Of a DNA stretch of 64,000 nucleotides, positions 44,943 through 54,658 are shown piece by piece. Within the stretch, counting starts at the first letter, position 1. Each line of letters begins with the position of its first letter. The DNA is taken from NCBI RefSeq assembly GCF_009909195.1, contig NZ_JAAAMU010000002.1, positions 521,667 to 585,666 of the forward strand. Direction: 5' to 3'. The notes below the pieces were generated by a model that saw nothing but the letters and a program-made list of their open reading frames with translations, was not told the DNA's origin and ran no database searches. Both the position numbers and the translations under genes were made by a program. This stretch comes from Paenibacillus sacheonensis. GTDB lineage: Bacteria > Bacillota > Bacilli > Paenibacillales > Paenibacillaceae.

Positions 44943-47533
44943 GGTTCGTCACCGCCCACGGTAAAATTTTTCGCGCCGATTTGCACGTCTTGCAGGTCTT
45001 GCGCGTCTTGCACGGTGACCGGCTGATCCGTATAGTTCACGTAAATCGACGTTCCGTTGCTGTAGCTGACCTTGACGACGCCGGGCTTCAGCTGCGCATG
45101 CTCCGTGATCGTCTCGCGCTGCAGCCCGGCAAGCACGCGGTTCAGCTTCCCGTATAAATCCGCTGCGTCCTTCAGCCAATCCGAGTAATGCGTCGAGAAC
45201 AACGACTCGTACGTCGTCAGCTTCAGCTTGGCAGACGACTCGTACGACCAGAAGAAATGCGGCGCGGCGCCGTATTCCAGCGAACGGAGCAGATGATACG
45301 ACAGGTCCTGCTCGTCGTCCAGGTTGATCGGCTTGCCGGCGTATTCCTTGAAGCCGTGGAGGACCATCTCGTAAAACGGCACGGCCTCGTCCTCGATGCT
45401 GAATGCGCTGGAAGCCATCGGCACGTTCAGCAGCTGGTCGGCGTACTTCAGCGCGTATTGGTTGCCGCCGGTCATCATCACGTTCGGATAGCTCTTCTTG
45501 ATTTTGCCGAGCTGATCGGCCACGATATTCTTGGCGACGTCCCGGAACACGACGCGGTTGACCCGATAATCGGCCGTCAGCGTATCGCCCATGTCGCGCA
45601 GCGCGACCGAATCCATCTTGTACTTCTTATAACTGTCGACAAAGCGGTCCACGAAGTACGGCAGCTTCGCGGGCGACAATAAATAGAAGGAACCCCATTG
45701 GGTATTCATCGCGTTCAGCGCGCGGTCGTACGGCTGCAGCAGGGCCTGCTCTCTCGTGACGAAGCGGGCCGCGTCCGAAGCCGGCTTGAAGTCATGGTTC
45801 TCGCGCAGCACATGCTGGAACGCGACGTCCGGATATAAGTTCCCGCCCATGTCCTTCAGCTGAGCGGCCAGCTGGGACAGGTCCGATTTGCTTCCCAGCT
45901 GGCTGTCGAGCTTGACGGTCTCCGGAATTTTGTGATCGATGCCTTCGTTGAACCAGCCGACGTATCGCATCTGCACGTTGGACACGCCGGCGTCCTTGAT
46001 CTCTTTGGCGATTTGGCTCGCTTGGTCGATCGTCGTCATGGCCATCAACCCTTTATAAGGCACGCCGAGGAACGATTTGCGTTTGTCCACCGCGCCGAGC
46101 AGGTCGACGTAGAACGGCAGCTGCCCTGGCGCTTTCAGCGGCTGCAGCACGCCTGCCTTCACCAGATTTTTCCGGTACAACGCGGCCATGCCCGAATACG
46201 ACGCCTGGTTGCCGGAGAGGAAGTCGTACCGGAGCTGGATGTCGCCCGCGAAGCGGTCGCCCGTAAGCAGCTGGAATTCGTCAACCTTGTTGCCCTTGTA
46301 CAGCTCGAGCTCGTCTTCGCCGCGGATGGCGAAGCTGGCGTAGGCGCTATTGTAGGAATTTTTGCGGCCGCTGATGTCCGCGTTAATGCTGGCGATGCCC
46401 TCGCCCTTCTCGATCGTGGCGAACCACGCCTCTTCGCCCGCTTTCAGGCCGAACACCGGCAGCCGCGCGGCCTCGGCGATCTGCCCGCGGCGCTTCGAAT
46501 TATCGTTCTCGTCGTCGCCGTACACCCGCTGCACGTAGACCTCTTCGCCCACTTTGCCATTATTCAGGTTGATCAAGCTGCCGGAACCGTCGGGAACGAG
46601 CATATAGCCTTGCTCATCCCGGCCCGCCGCCCCGAAGAAATCGAGCAGCTCGACGGAACGGATCTGATAGCCCTTGCTCTCCTGGATGTCCTTCACCGGA
46701 ACATGCACGAGCAGCGAATCGCCGGAGAGCCGGTATTCGATCGGAATCGTGAAGTTCGGCTTTGCCTGCGCGCTGCCGGCGGTCGTGCCGTACTCGTCGT
46801 TGTCCGCCTTCAAATCCTCCGCCGTATACCCAGCTTTGGTGAAGGCATCGAGCATCCGCTTCAGCACGAGCGCTCTCGATACTTCCGTGTCCAGCCGCTC
46901 CAGCACGTCCGGCTTGCCGTCGAGCGGATAATACCGGTTCGATACGTAAGCGGCCGTCTTCTTGTCCAGCTTACCCAGCACCTTCTCCTCGAACCGCTTC
47001 TTGCCGATCCGCTTCGGCAGCGCATCGATTCCGAGCGACGTATCCCCGATCGTATACGTAATCCGAACGCCGTTCTCGATCGCCTCCACCTTGAACTGCT
47101 TCCGCTGAATGCTGTCCGTATAATTCGTGATCGCACCCAGCGTCCCGATCGAATCGCGATAGTTCAGCGTCACTTGCGCGGCCAAGCGGTCCTTCTCGAA
47201 TGGCGAGGCTTTCGCATCCGAGCCGATATCCCCTGGATTGCTGTGCCACACCTTGCCGCTCGACCGGTTAAGGACGGCGATTTCGGTCGTATCCGGATTC
47301 ATGTAGAGCGCGAGCGCATCCGTCTGCGCAACGAGCTTCATGCCCTGGACGGCGTTGCCGGCGTCAGCCATGTACTTCAGTTCGGTCGCCGCGGCAGGCC
47401 TCATGTCCGATCGTGCGAAAGCCGCTATCTCGGCGGAAGGAGCCCCCTTCGTGTATAAGCTATAGCCGAATGCCCCTACGCCGACAATCCCGATACAGGC
47501 CAGCGCCGCATACCATTTCGTTCGTCTTTTCAA
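44939..47533 (-). CDS. Exported DUF5696-type protein
   Basis: The protein has 864 residues. An N-terminal signal-anchor (WYAALACIGIVGVGAFGYSL) is followed by a large extracytoplasmic region. The N-terminal half is beta-rich (ALYMNPDTTEIAVLNRSSGK). The C-terminal half looks barrel-like, with TIDQASQIAKEIKDAGVSN, QMRYVGWFNEGIDH and LRDMGDTLTADY. These features match what is known as DUF5696 in Paenibacillaceae sugar loci, where it is uncharacterised. It lies between the YIP1 gene and a permease, overlapping the latter. It may be an unrecognised glycosidase or a receptor that presents glycans to the importer. Confidence 0.75.
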   Translation of the reverse strand: MKRRTKWYAALACIGIVGVGAFGYSLYTKGAPSAEIAAFARSDMRPAAATELKYMADAGNAVQGMKLVAQTDALALYMNPDTTEIAVLNRSSGKVWHSNPGDIGSDAKASPFEKDRLAAQVTLNYRDSIGTLGAITNYTDSIQRKQFKVEAIENGVRITYTIGDTSLGIDALPKRIGKKRFEEKVLGKLDKKTAAYVSNRYYPLDGKPDVLERLDTEVSRALVLKRMLDAFTKAGYTAEDLKADNDEYGTTAGSAQAKPNFTIPIEYRLSGDSLLVHVPVKDIQESKGYQIRSVELLDFFGAAGRDEQGYMLVPDGSGSLINLNNGKVGEEVYVQRVYGDDENDNSKRRGQIAEAARLPVFGLKAGEEAWFATIEKGEGIASINADISGRKNSYNSAYASFAIRGEDELELYKGNKVDEFQLLTGDRFAGDIQLRYDFLSGNQASYSGMAALYRKNLVKAGVLQPLKAPGQLPFYVDLLGAVDKRKSFLGVPYKGLMAMTTIDQASQIAKEIKDAGVSNVQMRYVGWFNEGIDHKIPETVKLDSQLGSKSDLSQLAAQLKDMGGNLYPDVAFQHVLRENHDFKPASDAARFVTREQALLQPYDRALNAMNTQWGSFYLLSPAKLPYFVDRFVDSYKKYKMDSVALRDMGDTLTADYRVNRVVFRDVAKNIVADQLGKIKKSYPNVMMTGGNQYALKYADQLLNVPMASSAFSIEDEAVPFYEMVLHGFKEYAGKPINLDDEQDLSYHLLRSLEYGAAPHFFWSYESSAKLKLTTYESLFSTHYSDWLKDAADLYGKLNRVLAGLQRETITEHAQLKPGVVKVSYSNGTSIYVNYTDQPVTVQDAQDLQDVQIGAKNFTVGGDEP

Positions 47534-47547
47534 GGGTGCGGCCTCCT

Positions 47548-48168
47548 TTAAGTCCGGAATATGAGTTCACGGTAAACGTCGTAGATGAACCAGTAGATCT
47601 GCGAACCGAGACTGAACGCCAAGGTGGCGATAAAGACGACGAACCCCATGGCGATGACGGTGAGCGCCATCGTCAGCACCGTCTTGGCCGGCGTGTACTG
47701 GTGGACGGTCATTATCCCGACGAATAGCAGCACGACGAACCACAGGCTGGAGATGCTGTTCAGGAGATAATAGAACGCCGTCTCCTCCTGCGTCATGAAT
47801 CGGCTGACGAACGTCATCGGCAGGTTGATGAGCGCGATCGGCAGCAGCGCGTAGCCGGCCGCCATTACGATCTCTTTGAACTTCCCTTCCCCTTCCATGA
47901 GCGTCGTGATCGACCAGTTCGCGATGCAGAACAACATGAAAGGAAGAACCGTGAACTCCAAATCGTCCAAACTGTTGAGCGAGCGCGGATCGACCATGTT
48001 GACGAGAAAGCCGGCAAATTGCTTTTGCAAAATCGTCGTCAGGATAACGGCGAGCAAGATCAGCAGCGCGACTTTCAATTTGCCCTTGCCTTCGTACTTC
48101 ATGTCCCAGAATCCGTCGAACGGCCGCACGATAAGATGGAGCGGAAATTTAAGATAATCCTGCTTCAC
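47548..48168 (-). CDS. YIP1-family membrane protein
   Basis: The protein has 206 residues and five predicted membrane helices. It begins MKQDYLKFPLHLIVRPFDGF, the typical lead of bacterial YIP1-domain proteins in Paenibacillaceae sugar operons. Its start lies inside the end of the NHL gene (20-bp overlap). It could be a scaffold for the DUF5696 and NHL proteins. No enzymatic motif is seen. Confidence 0.8.
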   Translation of the reverse strand: MKQDYLKFPLHLIVRPFDGFWDMKYEGKGKLKVALLILLAVILTTILQKQFAGFLVNMVDPRSLNSLDDLEFTVLPFMLFCIANWSITTLMEGEGKFKEIVMAAGYALLPIALINLPMTFVSRFMTQEETAFYYLLNSISSLWFVVLLFVGIMTVHQYTPAKTVLTMALTVIAMGFVVFIATLAFSLGSQIYWFIYDVYRELIFRT

Positions 48169-49618
48169 GTTTCACAGCCCTCCTTCGGATGACTTGTCTC
48201 GCAACGCGATACGCGATAAACGCGACGACAAGGGTAAGCAAGACGGTCATGAACGTGCCGAACTGCTCCTTCAGCACTTCCCGGCGATAACGCTTGTAAG
48301 CGACCGAGTAGTTTTTGCGGCTCATGCCCAGCTTGAAATATTCCATCGCCTTCACGTTGTTCTTCTGCATCAGAAGCGATTTGCCGATGCCGAGATAAGC
48401 GATTTCATAGTTCGTGTTCAAGCGAAGCACGTCGCTCCATAGCTGGACGGCGGCGTCGTCGTTGCCGCTATAGTGCTCCGTCGTGGCTCGTTGGACGAGC
48501 GTGCCGAACTTCGTCGGACGGAAGATGACGATGTTTTTCTTGCCGCTGTCCAGCACCGCGAGCTTATCGCCGATCTGCTCGACGGCGACGGGCGTATTGA
48601 AGACTCCGAGCTGGTTGCCCCGGCCGCCGAAAGCGTACAGCAAATTGCCTTCGTCGTTGTACGTGAACAGCCGCGCGCGGTTGGCGTCGAGCGCGACGTA
48701 CATGCCGCCGCCCAGTACCTTGATGTCGGTGAACTTGGACGGACCGGAGTTGTTGCCGAACATCCGGAAGCGGATATCGCCCTTGACCGCCCAGTAACCG
48801 AGCCGCTTAAGGACGTCGTCGCCGGACGGATTCAGCCGCCTGATCGGCGTGTCGGACGCGATGTCGATCGCGGTCGCATAGACGAAGCCTTTGCGGTCGA
48901 TGTCGACGTTCGAGAATTCGGTCGGGATGAACAGCTGCATCTGCGCCTTCTGCGCCTTGGTGGACAACGACTTCCAGAGACGGTCCCAGACGGATGGCGA
49001 AACGTTGATCGTGCCCACATACCCCATGAACGTGTTCTTGTCGTCGAATTGCATAATGCCTTCGAATACGCCGCGCGCGATAACGAATACGCGATCGGCC
49101 GCATCGACGGTGACTTTGAGCGGGACGAACTTGAAATCCGCAGGCAAAATATCCGATTTCGGATTGGCGATGATACGGATCAGCTCGCCCTGCCCGGACA
49201 GCACGACGACGCGGCCGTGGTCGGTGTCCGCCACGTATAATTCGTTCTTGTCGGAGACGAACAGCCCCTGCGGAGCCGCGAAACCGTCTTTCTTGCCGTT
49301 GTTCGTGAACGTCTTGATGACGCGGTTGACGCGCATGTCCGGATCCAGCACGATGATCCGCGCGTTGCCGGTATCCAGGATATACGTGGTATTGTCCGGC
49401 GCAACGTACAGATCGCTCGGCTCTTTGAAGTCGCCGACCCCCAAGCTTTCGCCCGTAATCGCGGCGTCCGGCACGTAGGGAGCTGGCAGCGGCGATGAAT
49501 CGCCGTAATAATCGTACGTGTAGGCTTCGTACGGCACGGCTGCCGACGCCGCAGGAATGCCGATCGAAGCGGCCAGCGCTATGATGGCCGCCAGCAGCAA
49601 AACTCTCTTCAATTGCAC
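48149..49618 (-). CDS. NHL-propeller/TPR membrane-anchored surface protein
   Basis: The protein has 489 residues. A signal peptide ends ASAAVPYEA. NHL/beta-propeller repeats run from ~55-365 (EPSDLYVAPDNTTYILDTGN, APQGLFVSDKNELYVADTDH, NTPVAVEQIGDKLAVLDSG). A TPR-like helical segment lies at ~380-440 (AAVQLWSDVLRLNTNYEIAY). One transmembrane helix (FGTFMTVLLTLVVAFIAYRV) and a basic tail follow. The fold would sit outside the membrane and may bind glycan or partner proteins. It is in the same transcript as YIP1 and DUF5696. Confidence 0.78.
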   Translation of the reverse strand: MQLKRVLLLAAIIALAASIGIPAASAAVPYEAYTYDYYGDSSPLPAPYVPDAAITGESLGVGDFKEPSDLYVAPDNTTYILDTGNARIIVLDPDMRVNRVIKTFTNNGKKDGFAAPQGLFVSDKNELYVADTDHGRVVVLSGQGELIRIIANPKSDILPADFKFVPLKVTVDAADRVFVIARGVFEGIMQFDDKNTFMGYVGTINVSPSVWDRLWKSLSTKAQKAQMQLFIPTEFSNVDIDRKGFVYATAIDIASDTPIRRLNPSGDDVLKRLGYWAVKGDIRFRMFGNNSGPSKFTDIKVLGGGMYVALDANRARLFTYNDEGNLLYAFGGRGNQLGVFNTPVAVEQIGDKLAVLDSGKKNIVIFRPTKFGTLVQRATTEHYSGNDDAAVQLWSDVLRLNTNYEIAYLGIGKSLLMQKNNVKAMEYFKLGMSRKNYSVAYKRYRREVLKEQFGTFMTVLLTLVVAFIAYRVARQVIRRRAVKREAGLS

Positions 49619-49631
49619 GCTTCCACCTCCT

Positions 49632-50498
49632 TTAGTCCTTCATGCCGGATGTCGTCATCGTTTCGATAATGCGGCTTTGCGAGAAGACGAACAGGGCGAT
49701 CGGCACGCTCATCAGAATGAGCGCGACGGCCGAGCCGACGCCGGCGCGGGCAATGCCGCCGAAGATGATTTGGTTCGAAGCATAGTGAAGCGTCTTCAGC
49801 TGCTCGCTATAAATAAAGCCGTTGCCGTCCGTTCCCCAGAGCATCTGGAAGAGCAGGATGACCAAGGTCAGCCAAGCCGGCTTCACGTTCGGCATGACGA
49901 TTTGCCAGAAGATCCGGTATTCGTTCGCGCCGTCGATCTTGGCCGACTCCAGCAGCGCATCGGGAATTTGCTCCATGAATTGTTTCATGAGGTACAGTCC
50001 CAGCGAGAACGCGAATGCCGGCACGATAACGGCCCAGTACGTATCGATGAAACCGATCCAGGACATGACCATGTAGTTCGGAATCGCCGTTACCTGAGGC
50101 GTGAACATCAGAGAGAGCACGACGATGGCGAAGACGAACTTCGATCCGGGAAACTTGTGCTTCGCGAGCGGATATGCCGCGGCCGAAGCCAGCAGCACGT
50201 GACCGACAACGCCCATTCCGGTAATGAAGAACGTATTGAAAATGTAACGGGAGAACGGAACCCACGATTGGCCGAGCAGCGTCATCAGATCGATGAAGTT
50301 GCTCGTCGTCGGATGCCGAACGAAGAGCGTCGGCGGGAACAGGAAGATTTCGTCGAGCGGCTTGAACGCCGCGTTGATCGCATAGACGAGCGGCAGCGCC
50401 ATGAAAGCGGCGAAGGCAGCCAGAAACACGAACATCCAGAACGTTCCGGCAAACGAACGGTTTACTTGTTTTTTTCGAATAGGAAGCGCTAACCTCAT
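49632..50498 (-). CDS. Carbohydrate ABC permease, first importer (MalG-type)
   Basis: A 288-residue permease with six hydrophobic segments and the EAA loop ALLESAKIDGANEYRIFWQI. It ends IIETMTTSGMKD, the usual MalG-type close. It starts 4 bases after the upstream permease stop. It partners with 50502-51473 and with the binding proteins upstream. Confidence 0.92.
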   Translation of the reverse strand: MRLALPIRKKQVNRSFAGTFWMFVFLAAFAAFMALPLVYAINAAFKPLDEIFLFPPTLFVRHPTTSNFIDLMTLLGQSWVPFSRYIFNTFFITGMGVVGHVLLASAAAYPLAKHKFPGSKFVFAIVVLSLMFTPQVTAIPNYMVMSWIGFIDTYWAVIVPAFAFSLGLYLMKQFMEQIPDALLESAKIDGANEYRIFWQIVMPNVKPAWLTLVILLFQMLWGTDGNGFIYSEQLKTLHYASNQIIFGGIARAGVGSAVALILMSVPIALFVFSQSRIIETMTTSGMKD

Positions 50499-50501
50499 CG
50501 T

Positions 50502-51473
50502 CTATTCCCCCACCCTCCTGAGAAGTCGCTGCACGACCAGGTTCGTTCCGACCATCAACGTGAACAACACGGTCGCGATCGCGGATGCGTAGCCCATCTC
50601 GAATCGGATCGTACCGAAGTCGATCAAGTGCGTGACGATGGTTTCGGCCGCGTAGTTGACGCTCGGGAAGCCGGCCAGGTAGATGGACACGTCCGCGATC
50701 GCCAAGGACGAGGTGATCTGGATGACGGCGCCGAACATCAGCTGCGGCTTCATCGAAGGAAGCGTAATGTACCACAGCTCTTGCCAGCGGTTCTTGATCC
50801 CATCGACCGCGCCCGCTTCGTACAGCGTTTTGTCCACGGTTTGGAGACCCGCGATGAAGGCGAGGAAGCCCGTTCCGAGACTGAGCCAGAGCTGCACGAG
50901 GATGATGATCGGCATAATGTATTTCTCCGTCTTCAGCCACTGGATCGGGTCGAGCAGCACGCCCATCTTGATCAGGAAACCGTTCGCGATGCCGTAACGG
51001 TCTCCAGAGAAGATCATCTGCCAGAGGAAGTAGACGTTCCCCGAGATGGAAGGCGCATAGAAGATCAGCGTCATGAACGCGCGAAGCTTCGGGCGAAGAT
51101 CGTTAATGATCCAGGCGAAGACGAAGCAAGCCATGTAGCTGAGCGGTCCGGTAATGACCGCGAAGAGGATGGTGTTCTTGATTGCGATCAAGAAGACATC
51201 GTCTTCCAGGAATAAGCGGGAGTAGTTCTGCCAACCGATGAAGCGCGGAAATTCGAGCATGTTGAAGTACGTAAAGCTGATGACGACGGACATGATGACG
51301 GGAAGCACGGTGAAGACGGCAAACAGCAGCATATAGGGCGACATCAGGATATAGGAATGCTTATGCGCCTTGATTTCCTTCCATTTGATCGCCCACCAGC
51401 TTGTCGTTTTGACGGCTGGCTTCCTGGCGGCTGCAGTCACTGAAGGCTGAGTCGGTGTACCGATCGTTGACAC
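50502..51473 (-). CDS. Carbohydrate ABC permease, first importer (MalF-type)
   Basis: A 323-residue permease. A cytoplasmic N-terminal stretch of about 35 residues precedes HSYILMSPYMLLFAVFTVLP. The EAA loop reads LYEAGAVDGIKNRWQELWYI. GTG start at 51473 follows GGAGGGATCCAC. The upstream gene (binding protein with carbohydrate modules) ends 12 bp before it. Confidence 0.92.
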   Translation of the reverse strand: MSTIGTPTQPSVTAAARKPAVKTTSWWAIKWKEIKAHKHSYILMSPYMLLFAVFTVLPVIMSVVISFTYFNMLEFPRFIGWQNYSRLFLEDDVFLIAIKNTILFAVITGPLSYMACFVFAWIINDLRPKLRAFMTLIFYAPSISGNVYFLWQMIFSGDRYGIANGFLIKMGVLLDPIQWLKTEKYIMPIIILVQLWLSLGTGFLAFIAGLQTVDKTLYEAGAVDGIKNRWQELWYITLPSMKPQLMFGAVIQITSSLAIADVSIYLAGFPSVNYAAETIVTHLIDFGTIRFEMGYASAIATVLFTLMVGTNLVVQRLLRRVGE

Positions 51474-51485
51474 GTGGATCCCTCC

Positions 51486-54422
51486 TTATTCCGGCAGGCC
51501 GAATTCTTTGCGCTTCGCTTTGATTTCGTCTTGAATGTATTGGGTGTAATCCATGATCGCTTCGCGCGCTTCCGTGTTCTTCTCGACGACCACTTTCAAG
51601 AACGCGTTCTGCAAGTGACGTCCGGTGAAGTAGCCGCCCGGCACTTCGGGAACGCCTCTTACGTATTCGAACTGCGCTTTCAGGTTGTCGTAATCGGCGA
51701 CCGGCCAAGGCAGGCTGTCGAGCGCTTTGATATTCGCCGTCGGATAACGCGCGGAAGCTCCCATGAGCGCTTCCATCTCCCGGCCGAAAGTCGTTTGGGT
51801 CTTCTCGCCGGTCCACCACTTCATGAATGCCCAGGACGAGTCCTTGTCCTTCGCGCTGTTCAGCATCAGCGTGCCGTTGCCCGCGCTCGGCGTATCTCTG
51901 CGGATGGTGCCGTCCGGCTGCTTCGTGCCCGGAATCGGCGCGAAGCCCCACATGCCGCGGATTTCAGGCGCGAATACGGTGAGCTGGTTGTAGGTGGTGT
52001 AATCCACGATTCCGATCGGCATCTCTCCGGTTCGGAAACGGTTCGCGAAGTCGAATTCGCGTTCCAGCTTGTAGTCGCTGTACAGGTCCGTCCAGGTCTT
52101 GAACGTTTCGACGCCGATCTTCGAATCCAGGTCGGACTCTTTGCCGCCGCCCCGGTAGAATTGACCTCCGTTCTGCATGAGCAGCGAGCCGTAGATCGGG
52201 TTCGGCGGGATGTTCTGGCCCGGTACCGGCACCGATGTCTGCGGAACCGTGATCGGCATGCCGAACTGCATCCGGTTCTTGCTCAGGACGGTGAGCAGCT
52301 TATACACGTCGTCCCAGGTTTGCGGCACTTCCAGGCCCAGCTCCGCCAGAACGTCCTTGCGGTAGAAGAGCATGTTGAAGGTTTGCGTCTCCGGCAGCGC
52401 GTAGACGCCCTTCTCGTACGTGTACGGAACAAGCGCGCTGTCGCGGAACCGCTTCGCCACTTCCGGATAATCGGCGAATTGCGTCAAGTCGGCAGCCGCA
52501 TCGCGCATCGCGTAGTTGACCGGAATGTCGTTGCTGATCTGCATCGCGACGTCCGGGCCGCGGCCGGCCAAGGTTGCCGGCAGCAGGGTATTCATTTGCA
52601 CGAGCTTCAAATTCACGTTGATGCCCGTCTGCGGCGTGAACGTTTCGTCGATCATCGCCTTAAGCGTGTTCGCCTGGTCGCGGCCGCTGCCGATCCAGAC
52701 GGTTATCGACTTCTGGTTCTTCTCGTCCGAATCGTTGCCGATTTGGTTGTAATCGATCACGAAGGAATACGCGAACGTCGACAGTTCATGCTTCGTCTTC
52801 GAGATGAAACCCTCTCCGGACGAGGGGAATTTTCGATCCGGCGACGCAATGTAAATCTCGTCGAGCTGGAGCGGCATTTCAATCGCCTTCTGCAGCCACG
52901 TGCCGAGGCCGCCCGCGTTGCTCTTGAATGCGGTAAGGCGACGCGGAATCGTATCGGGATCCTTCACCAATTCTTTCAGCTGCAGCGCCATCGTCTTCAG
53001 AAGCGCTTCGGAATCGCTGCTTCCGCCCGACAGCCGTTTCAGTTCGGCGCTGACGGCGGTCAGCCGGTCGCTCTCGGTTTGAAAGGTTTCCAGCATTTTC
53101 GGCACTTGTTTGTCCAAGCGGTAATCACGGTATTTATCCGGCGACGCGCCGGTAATCATGATGATTTTGCGATACATGGCATTGAGATTGTACAGGCTCT
53201 CTTTGACTTCGCGGATGAGCGGAGCGAATTCGCCGAGCGTATCTTCCATTCGAATGACGTTCTTGCCCTTCTCGAGCCTGAACAGATACGGTTCGCTGCC
53301 GCCCATGACGTCGATGCGGTAGCCGTTCTTGTAGCGGAACGGGATTTGTTCGGCTTCCTTGAACGGAACCTCGCCATTAATCAGCAGACGGCGCGTCGCG
53401 TACAAGCCGCGAACGAATTCCTGCTTGGATTTCATGGCGATTTTATAGAGACCCGCTTCCGGCGCGTCGACTTCCCACTCGATCCATTGCCCCGGGAGAC
53501 GCCAGTTATAGCCGCCGATCGTATTGACCCGGATGAGCTTCGGACTGTAAGGCGTAACCGAGGAGGTGGAACGTTCCGTCTGCGGGTACAGCGTCGGCGA
53601 TGACTTCGCGACGGCCGCTTCGGCTTGAATGGTAATCAGCCGACTGCCCGTCTTCTTCAGTCCGTCCTTCTCGTACTGCTTGAGCGCCTCTTCATATGCG
53701 GCGGGCTCTTGCTGATGGAACAGCTTCAACTGTCGAATGACCATCGGCTCCCGCTGCGAGACGAACGTGAGCGTGTGATGGCCGGCGCTCAAGTAGAACT
53801 TGAAGGGATCGGCGTAGAAGCCGTCCGAATCCTCGAGCAGCGCTTCGCGCCAAGCCGGCTTCTCGATCTGCTCCGGACGCAGGTCATTGCCCATATTGTC
53901 CTGCTTCACATGATTCAGCTCGTTGTCCCACACGCGATCGAATTGCAGATACGACGCTTCCGTGAACGGAACGGCGCCGTCGATTTGCAGCGAACGCTCG
54001 ATGCTCGAGCTCTTGCCCGCGACCGGGTAATATCGAAGCGCGATGTTGAAGAAGCCCGCTTGCGTCACGTCGATGTCCCAGGATACGCTGCCCTGCTCGC
54101 CGGTCTTCAGGGACATGCCGGCTTGGCCTTCATAATCGTCCAGCTTCTCGAAGCCGTCGCCCTCCGTCCTGGCATAGCTTGCGGCATCCAGAACGATCTC
54201 CTGATCGGCGAAGCCGGCGTTCTCATGCTTCGACAGATAGGCTGCGTAATTGCCGCGGGCGTCCTGCAGGCTCGACCAGGAGCCTTCGGCGAATGCCGAT
54301 TGGCTTATCGCGGCAGCCGTGCCGTCATTCCCCGATCGGGTCCAAACGACGAGCAGTACGATCGCAATGATAACGCATGCCAGCGTCGTTCCCCATTTCT
54401 TTAGCCGTGTTCTCCCTTTCAA
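51486..54422 (-). CDS. Membrane-anchored binding protein fused to carbohydrate-binding modules
   Basis: The protein has 978 residues from TTG at 54422, chosen because GGGAGGG lies six bases upstream; longer starts lack a site. One N-terminal anchor helix (WGTTLACVIIAIVLLVVW, ~10-28) has no lipobox. Two beta-sandwich modules (~70-235 and ~265-410) resemble CBM35-like folds: SVSWDIDVTQAGFFNIALRY and IEWEVDAPEAGLYKIAMKSK. A helical region (~410-560) comes next. A full extracellular solute-binding domain (~575-978) starts SITVWIGSGRDQ. An importer receptor fused to two glycan-binding modules and held by a helix is unusual. It precedes the first permease pair. Confidence 0.85.
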   Translation of the reverse strand: MKGRTRLKKWGTTLACVIIAIVLLVVWTRSGNDGTAAAISQSAFAEGSWSSLQDARGNYAAYLSKHENAGFADQEIVLDAASYARTEGDGFEKLDDYEGQAGMSLKTGEQGSVSWDIDVTQAGFFNIALRYYPVAGKSSSIERSLQIDGAVPFTEASYLQFDRVWDNELNHVKQDNMGNDLRPEQIEKPAWREALLEDSDGFYADPFKFYLSAGHHTLTFVSQREPMVIRQLKLFHQQEPAAYEEALKQYEKDGLKKTGSRLITIQAEAAVAKSSPTLYPQTERSTSSVTPYSPKLIRVNTIGGYNWRLPGQWIEWEVDAPEAGLYKIAMKSKQEFVRGLYATRRLLINGEVPFKEAEQIPFRYKNGYRIDVMGGSEPYLFRLEKGKNVIRMEDTLGEFAPLIREVKESLYNLNAMYRKIIMITGASPDKYRDYRLDKQVPKMLETFQTESDRLTAVSAELKRLSGGSSDSEALLKTMALQLKELVKDPDTIPRRLTAFKSNAGGLGTWLQKAIEMPLQLDEIYIASPDRKFPSSGEGFISKTKHELSTFAYSFVIDYNQIGNDSDEKNQKSITVWIGSGRDQANTLKAMIDETFTPQTGINVNLKLVQMNTLLPATLAGRGPDVAMQISNDIPVNYAMRDAAADLTQFADYPEVAKRFRDSALVPYTYEKGVYALPETQTFNMLFYRKDVLAELGLEVPQTWDDVYKLLTVLSKNRMQFGMPITVPQTSVPVPGQNIPPNPIYGSLLMQNGGQFYRGGGKESDLDSKIGVETFKTWTDLYSDYKLEREFDFANRFRTGEMPIGIVDYTTYNQLTVFAPEIRGMWGFAPIPGTKQPDGTIRRDTPSAGNGTLMLNSAKDKDSSWAFMKWWTGEKTQTTFGREMEALMGASARYPTANIKALDSLPWPVADYDNLKAQFEYVRGVPEVPGGYFTGRHLQNAFLKVVVEKNTEAREAIMDYTQYIQDEIKAKRKEFGLPE

Positions 54423-54591
54423 TATCAGCCCTCCCAGGCGGCTTGATCGCGGTTCACGCATCCCGCTGACGAAAGCGCACACGCGTCCCATCGTCTTAGT
54501 GGCACAAAACAAACCTATATTATTACCAAACATATCATCCTAATGTTCGATATTCGTTATCCATTGTTTTGCTGTTTGTTATCTCGATTTG

Positions 54592-54628
54592 CAAAGAAAA
54601 GGAGGCAGTACCGGCACATCCGGCCTCC
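54592..54628 (-). terminator. Attenuator hairpin after the binding lipoprotein gene
   Basis: GGAGGC-CGG and CCG-GCCTCC pair on the minus strand, followed by TTTTCTTTG, 30 bases past the lipoprotein stop. It probably gives high lipoprotein mRNA with partial read-through to the rest of the operon. Confidence 0.65.
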
Positions 54629-54658
54629 CTCCCTTCCATACCAGCAAGTGTCGATCAA

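Noticed and set aside
45932..47458. A 508-codon plus-strand frame opposite DUF5696
   Set aside because: It arises from the high third-position GC of the real gene; no start site or protein pattern.
51474..53603. A 709-codon plus-strand frame opposite the CBM-binding fusion gene
   Set aside because: Antisense shadow of a well-supported gene with a strong start; its composition is not protein-like.
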